64,000 nt of DNA from Saccharicrinis fermentans DSM 9555 = JCM 21142 (GTDB taxonomy: Bacteria > Bacteroidota > Bacteroidia > Bacteroidales > Marinilabiliaceae): assembly GCF_000517085.1 (NCBI RefSeq), contig NZ_KI912107.1:4399980-4463979 (forward strand), given 5' to 3'. The notes beneath the pieces were generated by a model. It was not told the origin of the DNA and searched no databases. It saw only the letters and a list, made by a program, of their open reading frames with translations. Positions 39,300 to 48,899 of this stretch are shown one piece after another; position 1 is the stretch's first letter, and the number at the start of each line of letters is the position of its first letter. A program made the translations under genes and the position numbers.

Positions 39300-40103
39300 C
39301 TAATATTCAGGAATAGGATGTCCAGATTTACTTCTGGATATTTTTTTTGTATTTATAGCAAACTGAATAACCACACTGTTTATAATAGAGTCGTTGGTTT
39401 TATTACTGGAACTGTTCTTAATTTTTAGAAATTCGTTCACCAAAAAATCTGACTCTTGATGACTTGTTTTTACTTCGCTAAGGGGATATGTGTTTTTCCA
39501 ATTATCGGTCAATAATCTTTTAATTTCCGCATTTGAACCATAAAAATCACCTATTAATATCACTGGAACGCCAGCAGATATTTCATCGATCTTTCTTAAC
39601 AAATCAAAACCTATTAACCTGGATTGATACAAAGTAAGGTTCTTTTGAAGCTGTAGGTTAAAAAGATAGAAAATATGCCCCGTTCGCTGGTTTCTTAATT
39701 GATACCATGAAACCAAATTTTGGCCATACCTCAGACTATCATTGTTATAAGAAATTACGGACGAAGCCAAAAAATCAAATGAAGAAATTTTATAGGCAAC
39801 AGGAGAAACAAGTTGTAAAGTAGAATCCTGGGCAATATTCAAAGGCATAAAACGATACCCTATTGATTCAATATGATCGGTACACTTTCTACTAAAATTA
39901 CTCTCTTTAAAACTAATTAAATCGGGATTCGATCGGGATATAAAAAATTGTAAAGTATCAAAATAAGGCTCATGAACATAAATAGAATCACCAGCAAACT
40001 GACAGGTAAACTTCATACTAGTTACTGAAATATTTTTACCTTTATGATGACATCCGCAAAGAAATATCAGATTAAAAAGAAAGAAATAAAAAATAAACCT
40101 CAT
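39300..40103 (-). CDS. Lipoprotein with degenerate endonuclease/exonuclease/phosphatase fold
   Basis: 267 residues. Signal peptide with lipobox LIFLCGC (Cys near 18). The order VTSMKF, PDLISFKES, FLFNLQLQ, VPVILIGDFYGS and GHPIPEY follows EEP-fold enzymes, where one expects LQE, NTH, GDFN and SDHxP. The Glu of FKE is kept, but the Asn of GDFN is Tyr and the Asp of SDH is Gly, so it is probably inactive. It lies convergent to DUF2797. Assignment is by motif pattern only. Confidence 0.6.
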   Translation of the reverse strand: MRFIFYFFLFNLIFLCGCHHKGKNISVTSMKFTCQFAGDSIYVHEPYFDTLQFFISRSNPDLISFKESNFSRKCTDHIESIGYRFMPLNIAQDSTLQLVSPVAYKISSFDFLASSVISYNNDSLRYGQNLVSWYQLRNQRTGHIFYLFNLQLQKNLTLYQSRLIGFDLLRKIDEISAGVPVILIGDFYGSNAEIKRLLTDNWKNTYPLSEVKTSHQESDFLVNEFLKIKNSSSNKTNDSIINSVVIQFAINTKKISRSKSGHPIPEY

Positions 40104-40319
40104 TACAAACCATTTGTAGTCAATATACAGGCTTAAAACTTGCGATAAATATTATTTACACGTGAAGCCCGTAATAGTTGATAATGCACCAAAAATTGGT
40201 GATAACCCCAAGCACACTCCTTCAAATGGGATTTTTATGGCCTACAATAATTTGAATATCATTAATTTAAAAAAACAAGTCCCAAAAAAAATTAAAACAA
40301 AAACTTTAAAACACTCCCG

Positions 40320-41189
40320 TTAATAATCTAAAGAATCAATATGAATAGTGACACCTATATTAAACTTTTCCTTAATTTTATTTTCATACTGGGTTGCCAT
40401 ACGATGGGCTTCCGCCAGGCTCATATTACCCGATAAAGAAATATGAAAAGTAAGTTCAGAGTGATGTCCATATTTATGAATTAAGAAATGGTGAGGATCT
40501 AAATCTCTCATAAAAGTATCAAAACCAATTTTTTGAATGCTCTCCTTTAACTCATCATCAATTCTTTCGCCTAAAAACAACGACAATGCTTCTTTTAATA
40601 TTTTATAAGTAGTATAAAATATTAAAAAAGAAACAATAAGACCAAGTATTCCGTCCATCCACCAAAAATATTTCCCAATAAAAATACCCACCAAAATTAC
40701 AACACTTGAAATAGCATCACTTCTATGATGCCATCCATCTGCAACCAAAGATGTGGAAGATGTTTTATTTCCAAAATAAATAGAATACTGAGCCATCATT
40801 TCTTTCACAACAATGGAAACAACAGTTACAATAATAGCATACTTTCCATATTCGACTGATTCGTGAGAACTAAGTTTCAGGATGGATTCATAGGTAAAAT
40901 TAGCACCCACAATAGCCAATAATATACCTACAAAAATAGTAGCAATCAGTTCAGCTCTGCCATGCCCAAAGGGATGATCTTCATCCGCTGGTTTCATTGA
41001 AACCTTAATACCAATAAGAACAGCAAAAGACGAAATTGAATCGGTTAAAGTATGCCAAGCATCCGCAATCAAAGCCACTGAATTATATAAAATACCCACC
41101 CAAAATTTAATGGCAAATAATGCAATATTTAAGACGATAGACAACCAAGAAATGATTAATCCGGTAGTATACAATTTTTTCTGGCTCAT
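40320..41189 (-). CDS. Cation diffusion facilitator transporter
   Basis: 289 residues with about six membrane helices and the two metal-site motifs: VALIADAWHTLTD (HxxxD) and VADGWHHRSDAISS (HHxxD). A C-terminal cytoplasmic domain follows. It exchanges divalent metals, commonly zinc, iron or manganese, for protons. It overlaps the rhodanese stop by 1 nt, suggesting coupled translation. The metal cannot be told from sequence. Confidence 0.93.
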   Translation of the reverse strand: MSQKKLYTTGLIISWLSIVLNIALFAIKFWVGILYNSVALIADAWHTLTDSISSFAVLIGIKVSMKPADEDHPFGHGRAELIATIFVGILLAIVGANFTYESILKLSSHESVEYGKYAIIVTVVSIVVKEMMAQYSIYFGNKTSSTSLVADGWHHRSDAISSVVILVGIFIGKYFWWMDGILGLIVSFLIFYTTYKILKEALSLFLGERIDDELKESIQKIGFDTFMRDLDPHHFLIHKYGHHSELTFHISLSGNMSLAEAHRMATQYENKIKEKFNIGVTIHIDSLDY

Positions 41190-41587
41190 TATAATTTATC
41201 TTTAATCCTAGAACGATCAATAGGATAACCATTCTTTTTCCATTCTCTAATACCATCCTTAAGTTGAAAAACATTTCTATAACCTAAAGAGTCTAATAAT
41301 TCTACACAATCCTTACTTCTTTTTCCTATTTCGCAGTAAACAAATAGCGTAGTATTTTTCTCTATATCTTTTAAATAGCTACGTAAACGCTCTTTCGTTC
41401 CGGCCCAAAGTGCATCCTTAATTCTAAACTTCTGGTAACTTTCTTTGATCCTTATATCAAAGATAACAACATCATTAAGAGTATATATAGAATTATAAAA
41501 TTCATCGCACTCAAGGATGCTCGACTTCTGCGAAAAACCATTAATTGTCAATACAAAAAATAAACCTAAACAAAAAATAAACTTCAT
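41189..41587 (-). CDS. Secreted rhodanese-like protein
   Basis: 132 residues with a signal peptide (about 1-19) and one rhodanese domain with the catalytic-type Cys in FVYCEIGKRSKD. It likely transfers sulfur or senses redox state in the periplasm. It overlaps the following metal transporter by 1 nt and starts 10 nt after hemW, all on one strand. Confidence 0.88.
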   Translation of the reverse strand: MKFIFCLGLFFVLTINGFSQKSSILECDEFYNSIYTLNDVVIFDIRIKESYQKFRIKDALWAGTKERLRSYLKDIEKNTTLFVYCEIGKRSKDCVELLDSLGYRNVFQLKDGIREWKKNGYPIDRSRIKDKL

Positions 41588-41597
41588 CCAACTATAA

Positions 41598-42722
41598 TTA
41601 TGCGATAAAAAAATCAGTAATAATTTGATCTGTCAGTATTTTCTGATCAAAACAAACTTTTAAATAACCATCTTGCTCAAACGTAGTTTTTAATTTTATA
41701 TTTTTCTTCATTATTTCATTAAAAAAAAGGATAAATTCATCCTTCATTTGATTGATTACATTTAACTCAACACCTTTGTTTGTGCGTAATCCGAGCATAA
41801 TAGCCTCATTATATTTATCCTTTTCACTTAAAATTTCAAATTCAAAATAACACTCCTCTTCTTGCACTTTTTTCATATACTCTTTTAAATCAGAAATATT
41901 CCACCTTCTTGACGGTGCAGAATAAGAATGAGCAGAGGGACCAAAGCCTAAATAGTTACTTCCATTCCAGTAACTAGAATTATGTTTAGATTCAAAGCCA
42001 GGTTGACAAAAGTTAGATATTTCATAATCAATAAAACCTTTCTCTTTTAATTTATGAATTAACAAAGCATGTTGTTCCACACTTACACTATCATCAACCT
42101 CTTTCAATATATTCTTTTTTAAATTTTTATAAAACACAGTTCCCGGTTCAAAAGTAAGGTGATAAGCAGATATATGCTGCACTCCCATTCCTAAAGCTGT
42201 ATCAATACTACTTTCCCATTCCTGAAGGCTCATATTGGGAATACCATAGATCAAATCAATACTCACATTATCAAAGCCGGACCGTTTAGACAATTCAACT
42301 GCCTGTAGCGCCTCAGCAGCATTATGTCTACGATTCATAAAAGTAAGAATCTTATTGTTAAAACTTTGAATTCCCATACTTAAACGATTTATACCCAATT
42401 CTCTTAAATCTGTCAGATATGACATATTGATATCATCAGGATTCACCTCAATGGTAAACTCTTCAAGCTTAGATAGATCATAATGAGCAAACAAAACATC
42501 TACTATTTTTGTGAGGTCTTGTTTACTTAATAAACTAGGCGTACCGCCACCAAAATAAATAGTTTTTACAGCTTCACCATTTAATGTGTCTTTTCTATCA
42601 ATGATCTCCTTACATAAACAAGCAACAAAGTCAGATTTATCCGTTAATCGAATAATACTGTAAAAATCGCAGTAACCGCATTTTTGAATACAAAAGGGAA
42701 TGTGTATATAAATACCAGCCAT
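41598..42722 (-). CDS. hemW: Radical SAM heme chaperone HemW
   Basis: 374 residues. IPFCIQKCGYCDFYS carries the CxxxCxxC cluster motif plus the following Phe-Tyr pattern of HemN-type proteins; FGGGTPSLL and NPDDIN follow. HemW inserts heme into respiratory proteins and is not a coproporphyrinogen oxidase. Its C-terminal region is of normal length. A parS-like site sits about 60 nt upstream of the start. Confidence 0.93.
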   Translation of the reverse strand: MAGIYIHIPFCIQKCGYCDFYSIIRLTDKSDFVACLCKEIIDRKDTLNGEAVKTIYFGGGTPSLLSKQDLTKIVDVLFAHYDLSKLEEFTIEVNPDDINMSYLTDLRELGINRLSMGIQSFNNKILTFMNRRHNAAEALQAVELSKRSGFDNVSIDLIYGIPNMSLQEWESSIDTALGMGVQHISAYHLTFEPGTVFYKNLKKNILKEVDDSVSVEQHALLIHKLKEKGFIDYEISNFCQPGFESKHNSSYWNGSNYLGFGPSAHSYSAPSRRWNISDLKEYMKKVQEEECYFEFEILSEKDKYNEAIMLGLRTNKGVELNVINQMKDEFILFFNEIMKKNIKLKTTFEQDGYLKVCFDQKILTDQIITDFFIA

Positions 42723-42781
42723 TATTAAATTATTTTATACAGTAACTATTAATCCTTGCTATAGTTTAAAAATTATAAGAA

Positions 42782-42797
42782 CGTTTCACGTGAAACA
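42782..42797. promoter_or_regulatory. parS-like chromosome partition site 1
   Basis: CGTTTCACGTGAAACA contains the perfect 14-bp palindrome GTTTCACGTGAAAC, matching the ParB-binding parS consensus (TGTTNCACGTGNAACA) at 15 of 16 positions. It lies between hemW and the VanZ gene and abuts the -33 box of the VanZ promoter. About 1.7 kb from the GC-skew switch. Confidence 0.85.
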
Positions 42798-42827
42798 TTT
42801 GTTTTTTATTTAAATATGGTACATTTG
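42798..42827 (+). promoter_or_regulatory. Bacteroidota-type promoter of the VanZ gene
   Basis: TTTG (42798-42801), an 18-nt spacer and TACATTTG (42820-42827) match the -33/-7 elements. The expected start is near 42833, about 50 nt before the gene. The parS palindrome ends exactly at the -33 box, so ParB binding might affect this promoter. Confidence 0.75.
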
Positions 42828-42883
42828 TTGCAAATATTTTTCACAATCTAAACTTAAAACACTATAAATCAAACACATTGATT

Positions 42884-43291
42884 ATGTTTTTTATTAAAAA
42901 TTACTGGAGAAGCATTTTTCTATTCTTAACAATATTTTTTCTAAGCGTTTCAAATGTCAACAATCTTGTTCCCGATAAGGTGCAACTATTTCATCATTTC
43001 GACAAATTTGCACATTTCACCATGTATCTGACCCTTAGTTTTGTTTTTTTTATTGAAAATCATAAAAGTACAAAACCTATTAGAAAAGGATGGATAGTAT
43101 TGGACACCATAGTATTAGGTATATTGTTAGAATTCATACAATTACTATTTACAAATAATAGAAGTGGAAATTTTTATGACGCCGTATTTAATACCATAGG
43201 TGTTATGACAGGAAGCATCTTCTTTTTTGCCTTAAGAAATAGTGCATTTATATATAGATTAATGCTTTTTAAAAAGGTCTACAACAAATAA
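42884..43291 (+). CDS. VanZ-family membrane protein
   Basis: 135 residues from ATG at 42884; a TTG two codons earlier would give 137 and is less likely. Four hydrophobic segments and the family pattern FHHFDKFAHFTMYLTLSF near 32-49 and EFIQLLFTNNRSGNFYDAVFN near 81-101 mark the VanZ family. Members are small membrane proteins linked to glycopeptide tolerance in some Gram-positives; the role here is unknown. Its 3' end overlaps the Rrf2 gene by 13 nt, convergently. Confidence 0.88.
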   Translation: MFFIKNYWRSIFLFLTIFFLSVSNVNNLVPDKVQLFHHFDKFAHFTMYLTLSFVFFIENHKSTKPIRKGWIVLDTIVLGILLEFIQLLFTNNRSGNFYDAVFNTIGVMTGSIFFFALRNSAFIYRLMLFKKVYNK

Positions 43292-43722
43292 TAATCTTCT
43301 TTATTTTTGATCCTACGGGTAATATTGCCGATGGTCTCTTCTTTAAAAAGTTTAAACATCTGACTACGCACTTCACAAAACTGATCATGAACAGGGCAGG
43401 GACGATTATTTTCATGAGCCGACTGGCAACTATTCATACCAATCATACAATTTTCAAATACATCGAGTCCATCAATAATACTCACTATATCCAAGAGTGT
43501 AATTTCATCGGCTGCAATGGCTAAGGAAAATCCTCCATGCGGTCCTTTATTAGACAGTAACATTTTTTGTTTTGCAAGAGTCTGTAATATCTTGCCTAAA
43601 AAAGGTGTAGGTATATCCAAATCCTTTGATATTTGTTTTATACCTATTTTTTTATCCTCTTGTTGATTCAAAGCCAGATATATAACCGAACGAACTGCGT
43701 ATTTACAAGTATTAGATAGCAT
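43279..43722 (-). CDS. Rrf2-family transcription regulator
   Basis: 147 residues: winged helix with CKYAVRSVIYLALNQ and IPTPFLGKILQTLAKQKMLLSNKG, and the GGFSLA wing. Cysteines at CMIGMNSC, CPVHDQFC suggest an iron-sulfur or redox-sensing site like IscR. Two 10-bp direct repeats lie just upstream and may be its own operator. Convergent overlap with VanZ is 13 nt. Confidence 0.9.
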   Translation of the reverse strand: MLSNTCKYAVRSVIYLALNQQEDKKIGIKQISKDLDIPTPFLGKILQTLAKQKMLLSNKGPHGGFSLAIAADEITLLDIVSIIDGLDVFENCMIGMNSCQSAHENNRPCPVHDQFCEVRSQMFKLFKEETIGNITRRIKNKEDYYLL

Positions 43723-43748
43723 AATAAAAGATTTACAAATACTAAATT

Positions 43749-43774
43749 ACACAAATATGCTAAAACACAAATAT
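43749..43774 (-). promoter_or_regulatory. Two 10-bp direct repeats upstream of Rrf2 gene
   Basis: ACACAAATAT occurs at 43749-43758 and again at 43765-43774, 16 bp apart, which places both on nearly the same face of the helix. They lie 27-52 nt before the Rrf2 start. They could be an autoregulatory operator or overlapping promoter boxes. Confidence 0.5.
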
Positions 43775-43874
43775 CTAATCACATTCTTTTAATTTGCATA
43801 TTGCAAACAAAACCAAAGTCTCTAGTATATTGAGCGAGCGAGCCATATTAATTTGTTACGCACATAAATAAGTA

Positions 43875-43913
43875 GGAAGCTAAGCCATAAAAATTAAAAA
43901 TCTCTTAGCTTCC
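43875..43913 (-). terminator. Hairpin after rpiB
   Basis: GGAAGCTAAG (43875-43884) and its exact reverse complement CTTAGCTTCC (43904-43913) flank a 19-nt AT-rich loop. It lies 19 nt beyond the rpiB stop. There is no T-run, so termination is uncertain; it may stabilise the transcript end. Confidence 0.55.
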
Positions 43914-43931
43914 GTTCTCAATAACAATTAA

Positions 43932-44369
43932 TTAACAAGGTATTTTTTCTATCCTACGCTGATGTCTTCCACCCTCAAATTCTGACTCCAAAAAAGCATC
44001 AATAATAGCCTTTGCTTCATCAGAACTAATAAATCGGGCAGGAAGAGAGCATATATTGGCATCATTATGAACCCTAGCCAGTTCAGAAATTTCCTTATTC
44101 CAACACAAGGCAGCACGGATACCAACATGTTTATTAACAGTCATATTTATGCCATTTCCACTGCCACACACGGAGATACCTAACTCCACATCTTTGTTTT
44201 CAACAGCTGTTGCTAAAGGGTGTGCAAAGTCTGCATAATCACAACTTTCCTTTGAATCAGTACCAAAATCAATACATTTTATACCCTTTTCGGATAAGAA
44301 TGATTTTAAAGTCTCTTTTAGTTCATAACCAGCATGATCTGCAGCCAGGCCAATAGTAGTATACTTCAT
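43932..44369 (-). CDS. rpiB: Ribose-5-phosphate isomerase B
   Basis: 145 residues from ATG at 44369; an upstream TTG would add four residues (MKKK) and is unlikely. The RpiB/LacAB fold is marked by IGLAADHAGYELK and SVCGSGNGINMTVNK, the active-site cysteine-glycine region, and a C-terminal HQRRIEKI. It interconverts ribose 5-phosphate and ribulose 5-phosphate in the pentose phosphate pathway. It is the last gene left of the proposed origin. Confidence 0.95.
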   Translation of the reverse strand: MKYTTIGLAADHAGYELKETLKSFLSEKGIKCIDFGTDSKESCDYADFAHPLATAVENKDVELGISVCGSGNGINMTVNKHVGIRAALCWNKEISELARVHNDANICSLPARFISSDEAKAIIDAFLESEFEGGRHQRRIEKIPC

Positions 44370-44381
44370 TTTTTTTTTCAA

Positions 44382-44904
44382 AGATAAAAAGAAACTTGAA
44401 CATCTAAGCCGACAACTACGTTAAGGGCTACATATAATAGACTAAAAGAAGGACCTAAATATAGTATATGAAGGCATTATTAATAAACTGTGAATAACTG
44501 GTTATTAATTGTTGATAAAATGTGAAAGCGGAAATGAAAAATATCAAAAAATAAATTTGTAATTATTTCATTTTTGTATAAGTCATCCTTGAAACGAATA
44601 AGTCAAGTGATAAAGTAATTAATTAAACACGTATTTCAAACAGCATTTTAACAGCTGTTATATCGTTTCAACCGATAATCTTATTAAATTTGTTTTCTAT
44701 TAACAACTTGTTAATAAAGTATAGTAATAACTTGGTTTTTAAGAAACAACTAACAATATTACATGTTAATTAAATATTAATAAACCTGCTTCAAATGTTG
44801 AAGTAACATGTAAACAAGGATTTGTTTACAATTTTATAAACCGTATTAACAGACTATTATAATCATCATATATTTTAGAAATCTCTCTTTATTTAAAAAT
44901 AATA
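44382..44904. other. AT-rich gap with inverted repeats, candidate replication origin (oriC)
   Basis: This 523-nt gap between rpiB and nadA holds no gene. It contains TGTGAATAA (44489-44497) and TGTTGATAA (44510-44518), each one base from the DnaA box TGTGGATAA; AATAAC-TG-GTTATT (44493-44506); AACAGCTGTT (44650-44659); TTAACAA-C-TTGTTAA (44700-44714); CTTCAA-ATG-TTGAAG (44789-44803); and a 9-bp inverted repeat (44809-44830). The plus strand turns from C-rich to G-rich across it, and three parS-like sites lie within 12 kb. Origin function is inferred. Confidence 0.6.
44809..44830. repeat. Perfect 9-bp inverted repeat upstream of nadA
   Basis: TGTAAACAA (44809-44817) and TTGTTTACA (44822-44830) flank GGAT, about 75 nt before the nadA start. 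It may be an operator for nadA or part of the origin. It does not match the NrtR or NiaR sites I know. Confidence 0.5.
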
Positions 44905-45900
44905 ATGGAACTAAAGGAAAATTGGTTGAAAAAAGGATTCGTCGATGAATCTACCAAAGAAGTTGGAAATATAGAAGATGCTTTTTTAAAACTGAAAAAG
45001 GAAAAAAATGCCGTATTAATGGCTCACTTCTATCAAGAGAATAAAATCCAGGATATCGCGGATTTTGTAGGTGATAGTTTAGCTTTGGCACAGTTTGCAG
45101 CCAAAACAGATGCTGAAATTATTATGGTCGCGGGTGTGCATTTTATGGGTGAAAGTGCTAAGATATTATCCCCAGAAAAAACAGTAATAGTTCCTGATTT
45201 AAATGCAGGATGTAGTTTAGCGGATAGTTGTCCGCCTGATGTTTTTGCTAAGTTTATAAAACAATATCCAGATCATAAGGTCATCACCTACGTGAATACT
45301 TCAGCTGAAATTAAGGCTTTATCTGATATTGTAGTAACCAGCACCAATGCTAAAGCTATTGTAGATAGTTTTCCTAAGGATGAAAAATTAATATTTGGAC
45401 CTGATAAAAATCTGGGAAATTATATTAATAGTATAACCGGACGTGAAATGCTTTTATGGGACGGTGCCTGTCATGTTCATGAAAAGTTTTCACTGGAAAA
45501 AATACTTGAAATCAAGGATAGTAATAAAGACGCTGAAATATTGGCGCATCCTGAATGTAAAAAGCAACTTTTAATGGTTGCTGATCATATTGGGTCTACC
45601 GCTGCCCTTTTGAATTATTCCTCTACCAGCAGTAGTCAAAAATTTATTGTGGCTACCGAATCGGGTATTATTCATCAAATGAAACTAAAGAGCCCTAATA
45701 AGACATTTATTCCTGCTCCGCCTAATGATTCTACTTGTGCATGTAATGATTGCGAATTTATGCGTTTAAATACCATGGATAAGCTTTATAATGCACTAAA
45801 ATTTGGGTGGCCAACCATTGAAGTAGATGAAGCGGTACGGGTGAAAGCCGTGAAGCCCATTGAAAGAATGCTAGATATTTCTAATAAACTAGGTCTTTAA
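44905..45900 (+). CDS. nadA: Quinolinate synthase NadA
   Basis: 331 residues. The three cluster cysteines are in LNAGCSLADSC, in HPECKKQ and in STCACNDCEFM; the start MAHFYQENKIQDIADF is also typical. It condenses iminoaspartate with dihydroxyacetone phosphate to make quinolinate for NAD synthesis. nadB and nadC are not adjacent. It is the first gene on the right side of the proposed origin. Confidence 0.96.
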   Translation: MELKENWLKKGFVDESTKEVGNIEDAFLKLKKEKNAVLMAHFYQENKIQDIADFVGDSLALAQFAAKTDAEIIMVAGVHFMGESAKILSPEKTVIVPDLNAGCSLADSCPPDVFAKFIKQYPDHKVITYVNTSAEIKALSDIVVTSTNAKAIVDSFPKDEKLIFGPDKNLGNYINSITGREMLLWDGACHVHEKFSLEKILEIKDSNKDAEILAHPECKKQLLMVADHIGSTAALLNYSSTSSSQKFIVATESGIIHQMKLKSPNKTFIPAPPNDSTCACNDCEFMRLNTMDKLYNALKFGWPTIEVDEAVRVKAVKPIERMLDISNKLGL

Positions 45901-45970
45901 TTTGACGAATAGTTTACATATGTGCTAATATTTTGCTTTTTTTGTGCTTGGACTTCAATATCTATTTTAA

Positions 45971-46360
45971 ATGGAAAATTCTGCTTCTTTGTCTATATTA
46001 TTAGTTGAGGATAATATATTAAATCAAAAACTTATATTCTTGAATCTGAGTAAGCTAGGTTTTAAGATGGATATAGCTAATAATGGACAGGAGGCTTTGG
46101 ATATGATTAAAAAATGTCGTTATGATTTGGTTATCATGGATTTAATGATGCCTGTTATGGATGGTCTTCAGGCTACTTCCGAAATTAGAAAGTATGAAGA
46201 GGGTTTGAGTTATTCTACGCCAATTATTGGTTTAACGGCCAATACTTTCGATGCCGATCGCGAAAAATGTTTGGCACAAGGTATGGATGAATATATGGCT
46301 AAGCCATTCGAATTAGATTTATTTATGGCCTTAATAAAACAATTGGGAATTATTAAATAG
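45971..46360 (+). CDS. Single-domain response regulator
   Basis: 129 residues, a lone receiver domain: LVEDN at 11-15, phosphoacceptor Asp57 ([13 protein letters not shown]), LTANTF and the switch Lys in MAKPF. The sequence resembles the C-terminal receivers of hybrid kinases, so the partner kinase is probably elsewhere. It lies between nadA and ruvB, 4 nt before ruvB. Confidence 0.9.
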   Translation: MENSASLSILLVEDNILNQKLIFLNLSKLGFKMDIANNGQEALDMIKKCRYDLVIMDLMMPVMDGLQATSEIRKYEEGLSYSTPIIGLTANTFDADREKCLAQGMDEYMAKPFELDLFMALIKQLGIIK

Positions 46361-46364
46361 TGGG

Positions 46365-47390
46365 ATGGAAGATAATTTTGATATACGTGAGGAAGGGTAC
46401 CAAAATATAGAAAGAGAAGCCGATAATAAGTTACGGCCCTTGAAATTTGATGATTTTAAAGGACAGGATAGTATTGTTGAAAATCTAAAAATATTTGTGC
46501 AAGCTGCTTCCATGCGCGAGGAAGCTTTAGACCATGTTTTGTTACATGGCCCTCCAGGCCTTGGTAAAACGACTTTATCGAATATTATTGCCAATGAATT
46601 GGGCGTAGGCTTCAAATTAACAAGTGGACCTGTACTTGATAAACCTGGTGATTTGGCCGGTATACTCACTAATTTAGAACCTAATGATGTTCTATTTATT
46701 GACGAAATACACCGTCTTAGTCCTGTAGTTGAAGAGTATCTTTATTCAGCTATGGAAGATTATAGAATAGATATTGTCATTGATAAAGGACCTGGTGCAC
46801 GAAGTATACAAATCGAATTAAACCCTTTTACATTGGTGGGTGCAACTACACGTAGTGGATTGTTAACTAGTCCATTAAGGGCTCGTTTTGGCATTAATTG
46901 TCACCTGGAATATTATGATAATACAGTTCTTGCGGGTATAGTGAATCGATCATCGGGTATTTTAGATACAAGTATTAGTAAGGAGGCTTGTCTCGAAATT
47001 TCTGGCAGAAGTCGCGGAACTCCACGTATTGCCAACGCATTACTTCGAAGGGTCAGAGATTTTGCCCAGGTAAAAGGTAATGGTTCCATTGATATTGAAA
47101 TATCTAGATATTCACTGGAGGCCCTCAATATTGATCAGCATGGATTGGATGAAATGGATCATAAGATACTATGTACGCTTATAGATAAATTTCATGGAGG
47201 GCCTGTGGGTGTTGGTACCATTGCTACTGCTATTGGTGAGGATAGTGGTACCATAGAAGAGGTATATGAACCCTTTTTAATAAAGGAAGGATTTATCAAA
47301 CGCACACCGAGGGGACGTATGGCGACAGCGTTGGCTTATAGTCATTTGGGAAAAGATTCTTTTAATCAGGAACAGTATTCACTTTTTTAA
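46365..47390 (+). CDS. ruvB: Holliday junction helicase RuvB
   Basis: 341 residues with the RuvB order: [15 protein letters not shown] (Walker A, near 60-74), [10 protein letters not shown] (Walker B), [18 protein letters not shown] (sensor 1 and arginine finger) and a winged-helix C-terminus. With RuvA it drives branch migration during recombination. ruvA and ruvC are not next to it. Confidence 0.97.
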   Translation: MEDNFDIREEGYQNIEREADNKLRPLKFDDFKGQDSIVENLKIFVQAASMREEALDHVLLHGPPGLGKTTLSNIIANELGVGFKLTSGPVLDKPGDLAGILTNLEPNDVLFIDEIHRLSPVVEEYLYSAMEDYRIDIVIDKGPGARSIQIELNPFTLVGATTRSGLLTSPLRARFGINCHLEYYDNTVLAGIVNRSSGILDTSISKEACLEISGRSRGTPRIANALLRRVRDFAQVKGNGSIDIEISRYSLEALNIDQHGLDEMDHKILCTLIDKFHGGPVGVGTIATAIGEDSGTIEEVYEPFLIKEGFIKRTPRGRMATALAYSHLGKDSFNQEQYSLF

Positions 47391-47404
47391 TAAGCTAATG
47401 TATT

Positions 47405-48895
47405 TTGGGTAAGTTTAAGTCTTTGGCTGGTGATACAATTGTGTATGGCGGAAGTACCATTTTGGTGCGTCTTCTGAATTGGTTGTTGATGCCTTATTAT
47501 ATCCGTACGATGGATGGGATACAATATGGTATCGTGACTCAGCTCTACAGTTATATTGCTATATTACTGGTTATCTTAACTTATGGTTTTGAAACCAGTT
47601 TTTTTCGTTTTGCTAAAACAAAAAATTATAGTTCTGTTTTTACCACTGCTATTGGTAGTATTTTTTCAACCAGTTTACTTTTTTTGTGGTTCGTTGTTAT
47701 TTTTAAGGATAGTTTTAGTGCCTGGCTTAGTAATGGCATTCCTGCTAAATTAGTTGTTATTGTTGCATTAATAGTCATTATTGATGCTATTTCATCCCTT
47801 ATTTTTGCTAAAATACGTTACGAAGGTAAAAGTGTTCGTTTTGGTTTATTAAAGCTTTTAAATGTACTAATTTTAATTTCTTTCAACCTATTTTTTCTGT
47901 ACTGGTGTCCGCAAAATTATGGATCGAATTTTTTTAGGTTATTGGATTGGTATGCCTTTTCTGATGATCAAGCTTTTTTTGTCTTACTATCTAATTTATT
48001 TGCCTCTTTTTCTATTTTAGTTGTCATTTTACCGGATGTTTTTAATTGTATTGGTAAGCTAGATTTTCGTTTGCTCCTTAATATGTATAAGTATTCTTTT
48101 CCAATTCTGATTGTAGGAATTACCGGGATGATAAATATTCAAATAGATAAGATTTTGATTCCTAAATTGGTAGGTGGTGATGAGGGTTTAAGACAATTGG
48201 CTATTTATGGTGCCAACTTTAAAATTGGTGTACTCATGGCTATGTTTACGCAATCGTTTCGTTTAGCCTTTGAACCTTTTTTCTTTAAAAATCATGCTGA
48301 CAATAAACGTCCGGGTATGTATTCGGACATATTGAAGTTTTTTACCCTATTCGGATTGCTTATTTTCCTTGGCGTCACTTTTTTTATGGATTTCATCAAT
48401 ATCGTTCTTACTGAGGAGTACGAACAAGGAAATGTGATTATCCCAATTGTTTTGGTAGCCCAACTTTTAAGTGGAATCTATTTTACTTTGTCGGTATGGT
48501 ATAAGGTAACAGATAATACTAAATACGGTGCTTTTATGGGTATTGTGGGGAGTATTATTACCGTATCGCTTAATTTTATTTTAATTCCTGTTATCGGGTA
48601 TATTGGTGCGGCTTTGGCTAGTCTAATTTGTTTTGCTGTTATGGTGGGATTAAGTATTTATTGGGGTAATAAACATTCTAATATACGGTATAACTGGTGG
48701 CCGATTTTGCGTTATATTGCTCTTGCAGCTGTTATTTATGTGACTGGCATTTATATATTGCCCTTAATAAATATTTATAAGTCAGATTTTTCCATACTTT
48801 GGTATGATATTTTATTGTATGGTGTGCGGATTGGCTTAATAATTGTATTTTTAGGGTTTGTTTATTTGAAAGAGTTTAAAAAGAAGCTAATATAA
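47405..48895 (+). CDS. Polysaccharide flippase-like membrane protein (Wzx/MATE type)
   Basis: 496 residues with about 14 hydrophobic segments and the start [19 protein letters not shown], common to Bacteroidota oligosaccharide flippases. It begins with TTG at 47405: an in-frame stop just upstream leaves no ATG alternative. It probably flips lipid-linked sugars across the inner membrane. It lies between ruvB and dut, not with other glycan genes. Confidence 0.85.
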   Translation: MGKFKSLAGDTIVYGGSTILVRLLNWLLMPYYIRTMDGIQYGIVTQLYSYIAILLVILTYGFETSFFRFAKTKNYSSVFTTAIGSIFSTSLLFLWFVVIFKDSFSAWLSNGIPAKLVVIVALIVIIDAISSLIFAKIRYEGKSVRFGLLKLLNVLILISFNLFFLYWCPQNYGSNFFRLLDWYAFSDDQAFFVLLSNLFASFSILVVILPDVFNCIGKLDFRLLLNMYKYSFPILIVGITGMINIQIDKILIPKLVGGDEGLRQLAIYGANFKIGVLMAMFTQSFRLAFEPFFFKNHADNKRPGMYSDILKFFTLFGLLIFLGVTFFMDFINIVLTEEYEQGNVIIPIVLVAQLLSGIYFTLSVWYKVTDNTKYGAFMGIVGSIITVSLNFILIPVIGYIGAALASLICFAVMVGLSIYWGNKHSNIRYNWWPILRYIALAAVIYVTGIYILPLINIYKSDFSILWYDILLYGVRIGLIIVFLGFVYLKEFKKKLI

Positions 48896-48899
48896 AATC

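Noticed and set aside
40157-40166. CACGTG at about 40160 as a fourth parS site
   Set aside because: The flanking bases (TTACACGTGAAGC) do not form the GTTNCACGTGNAAC palindrome.
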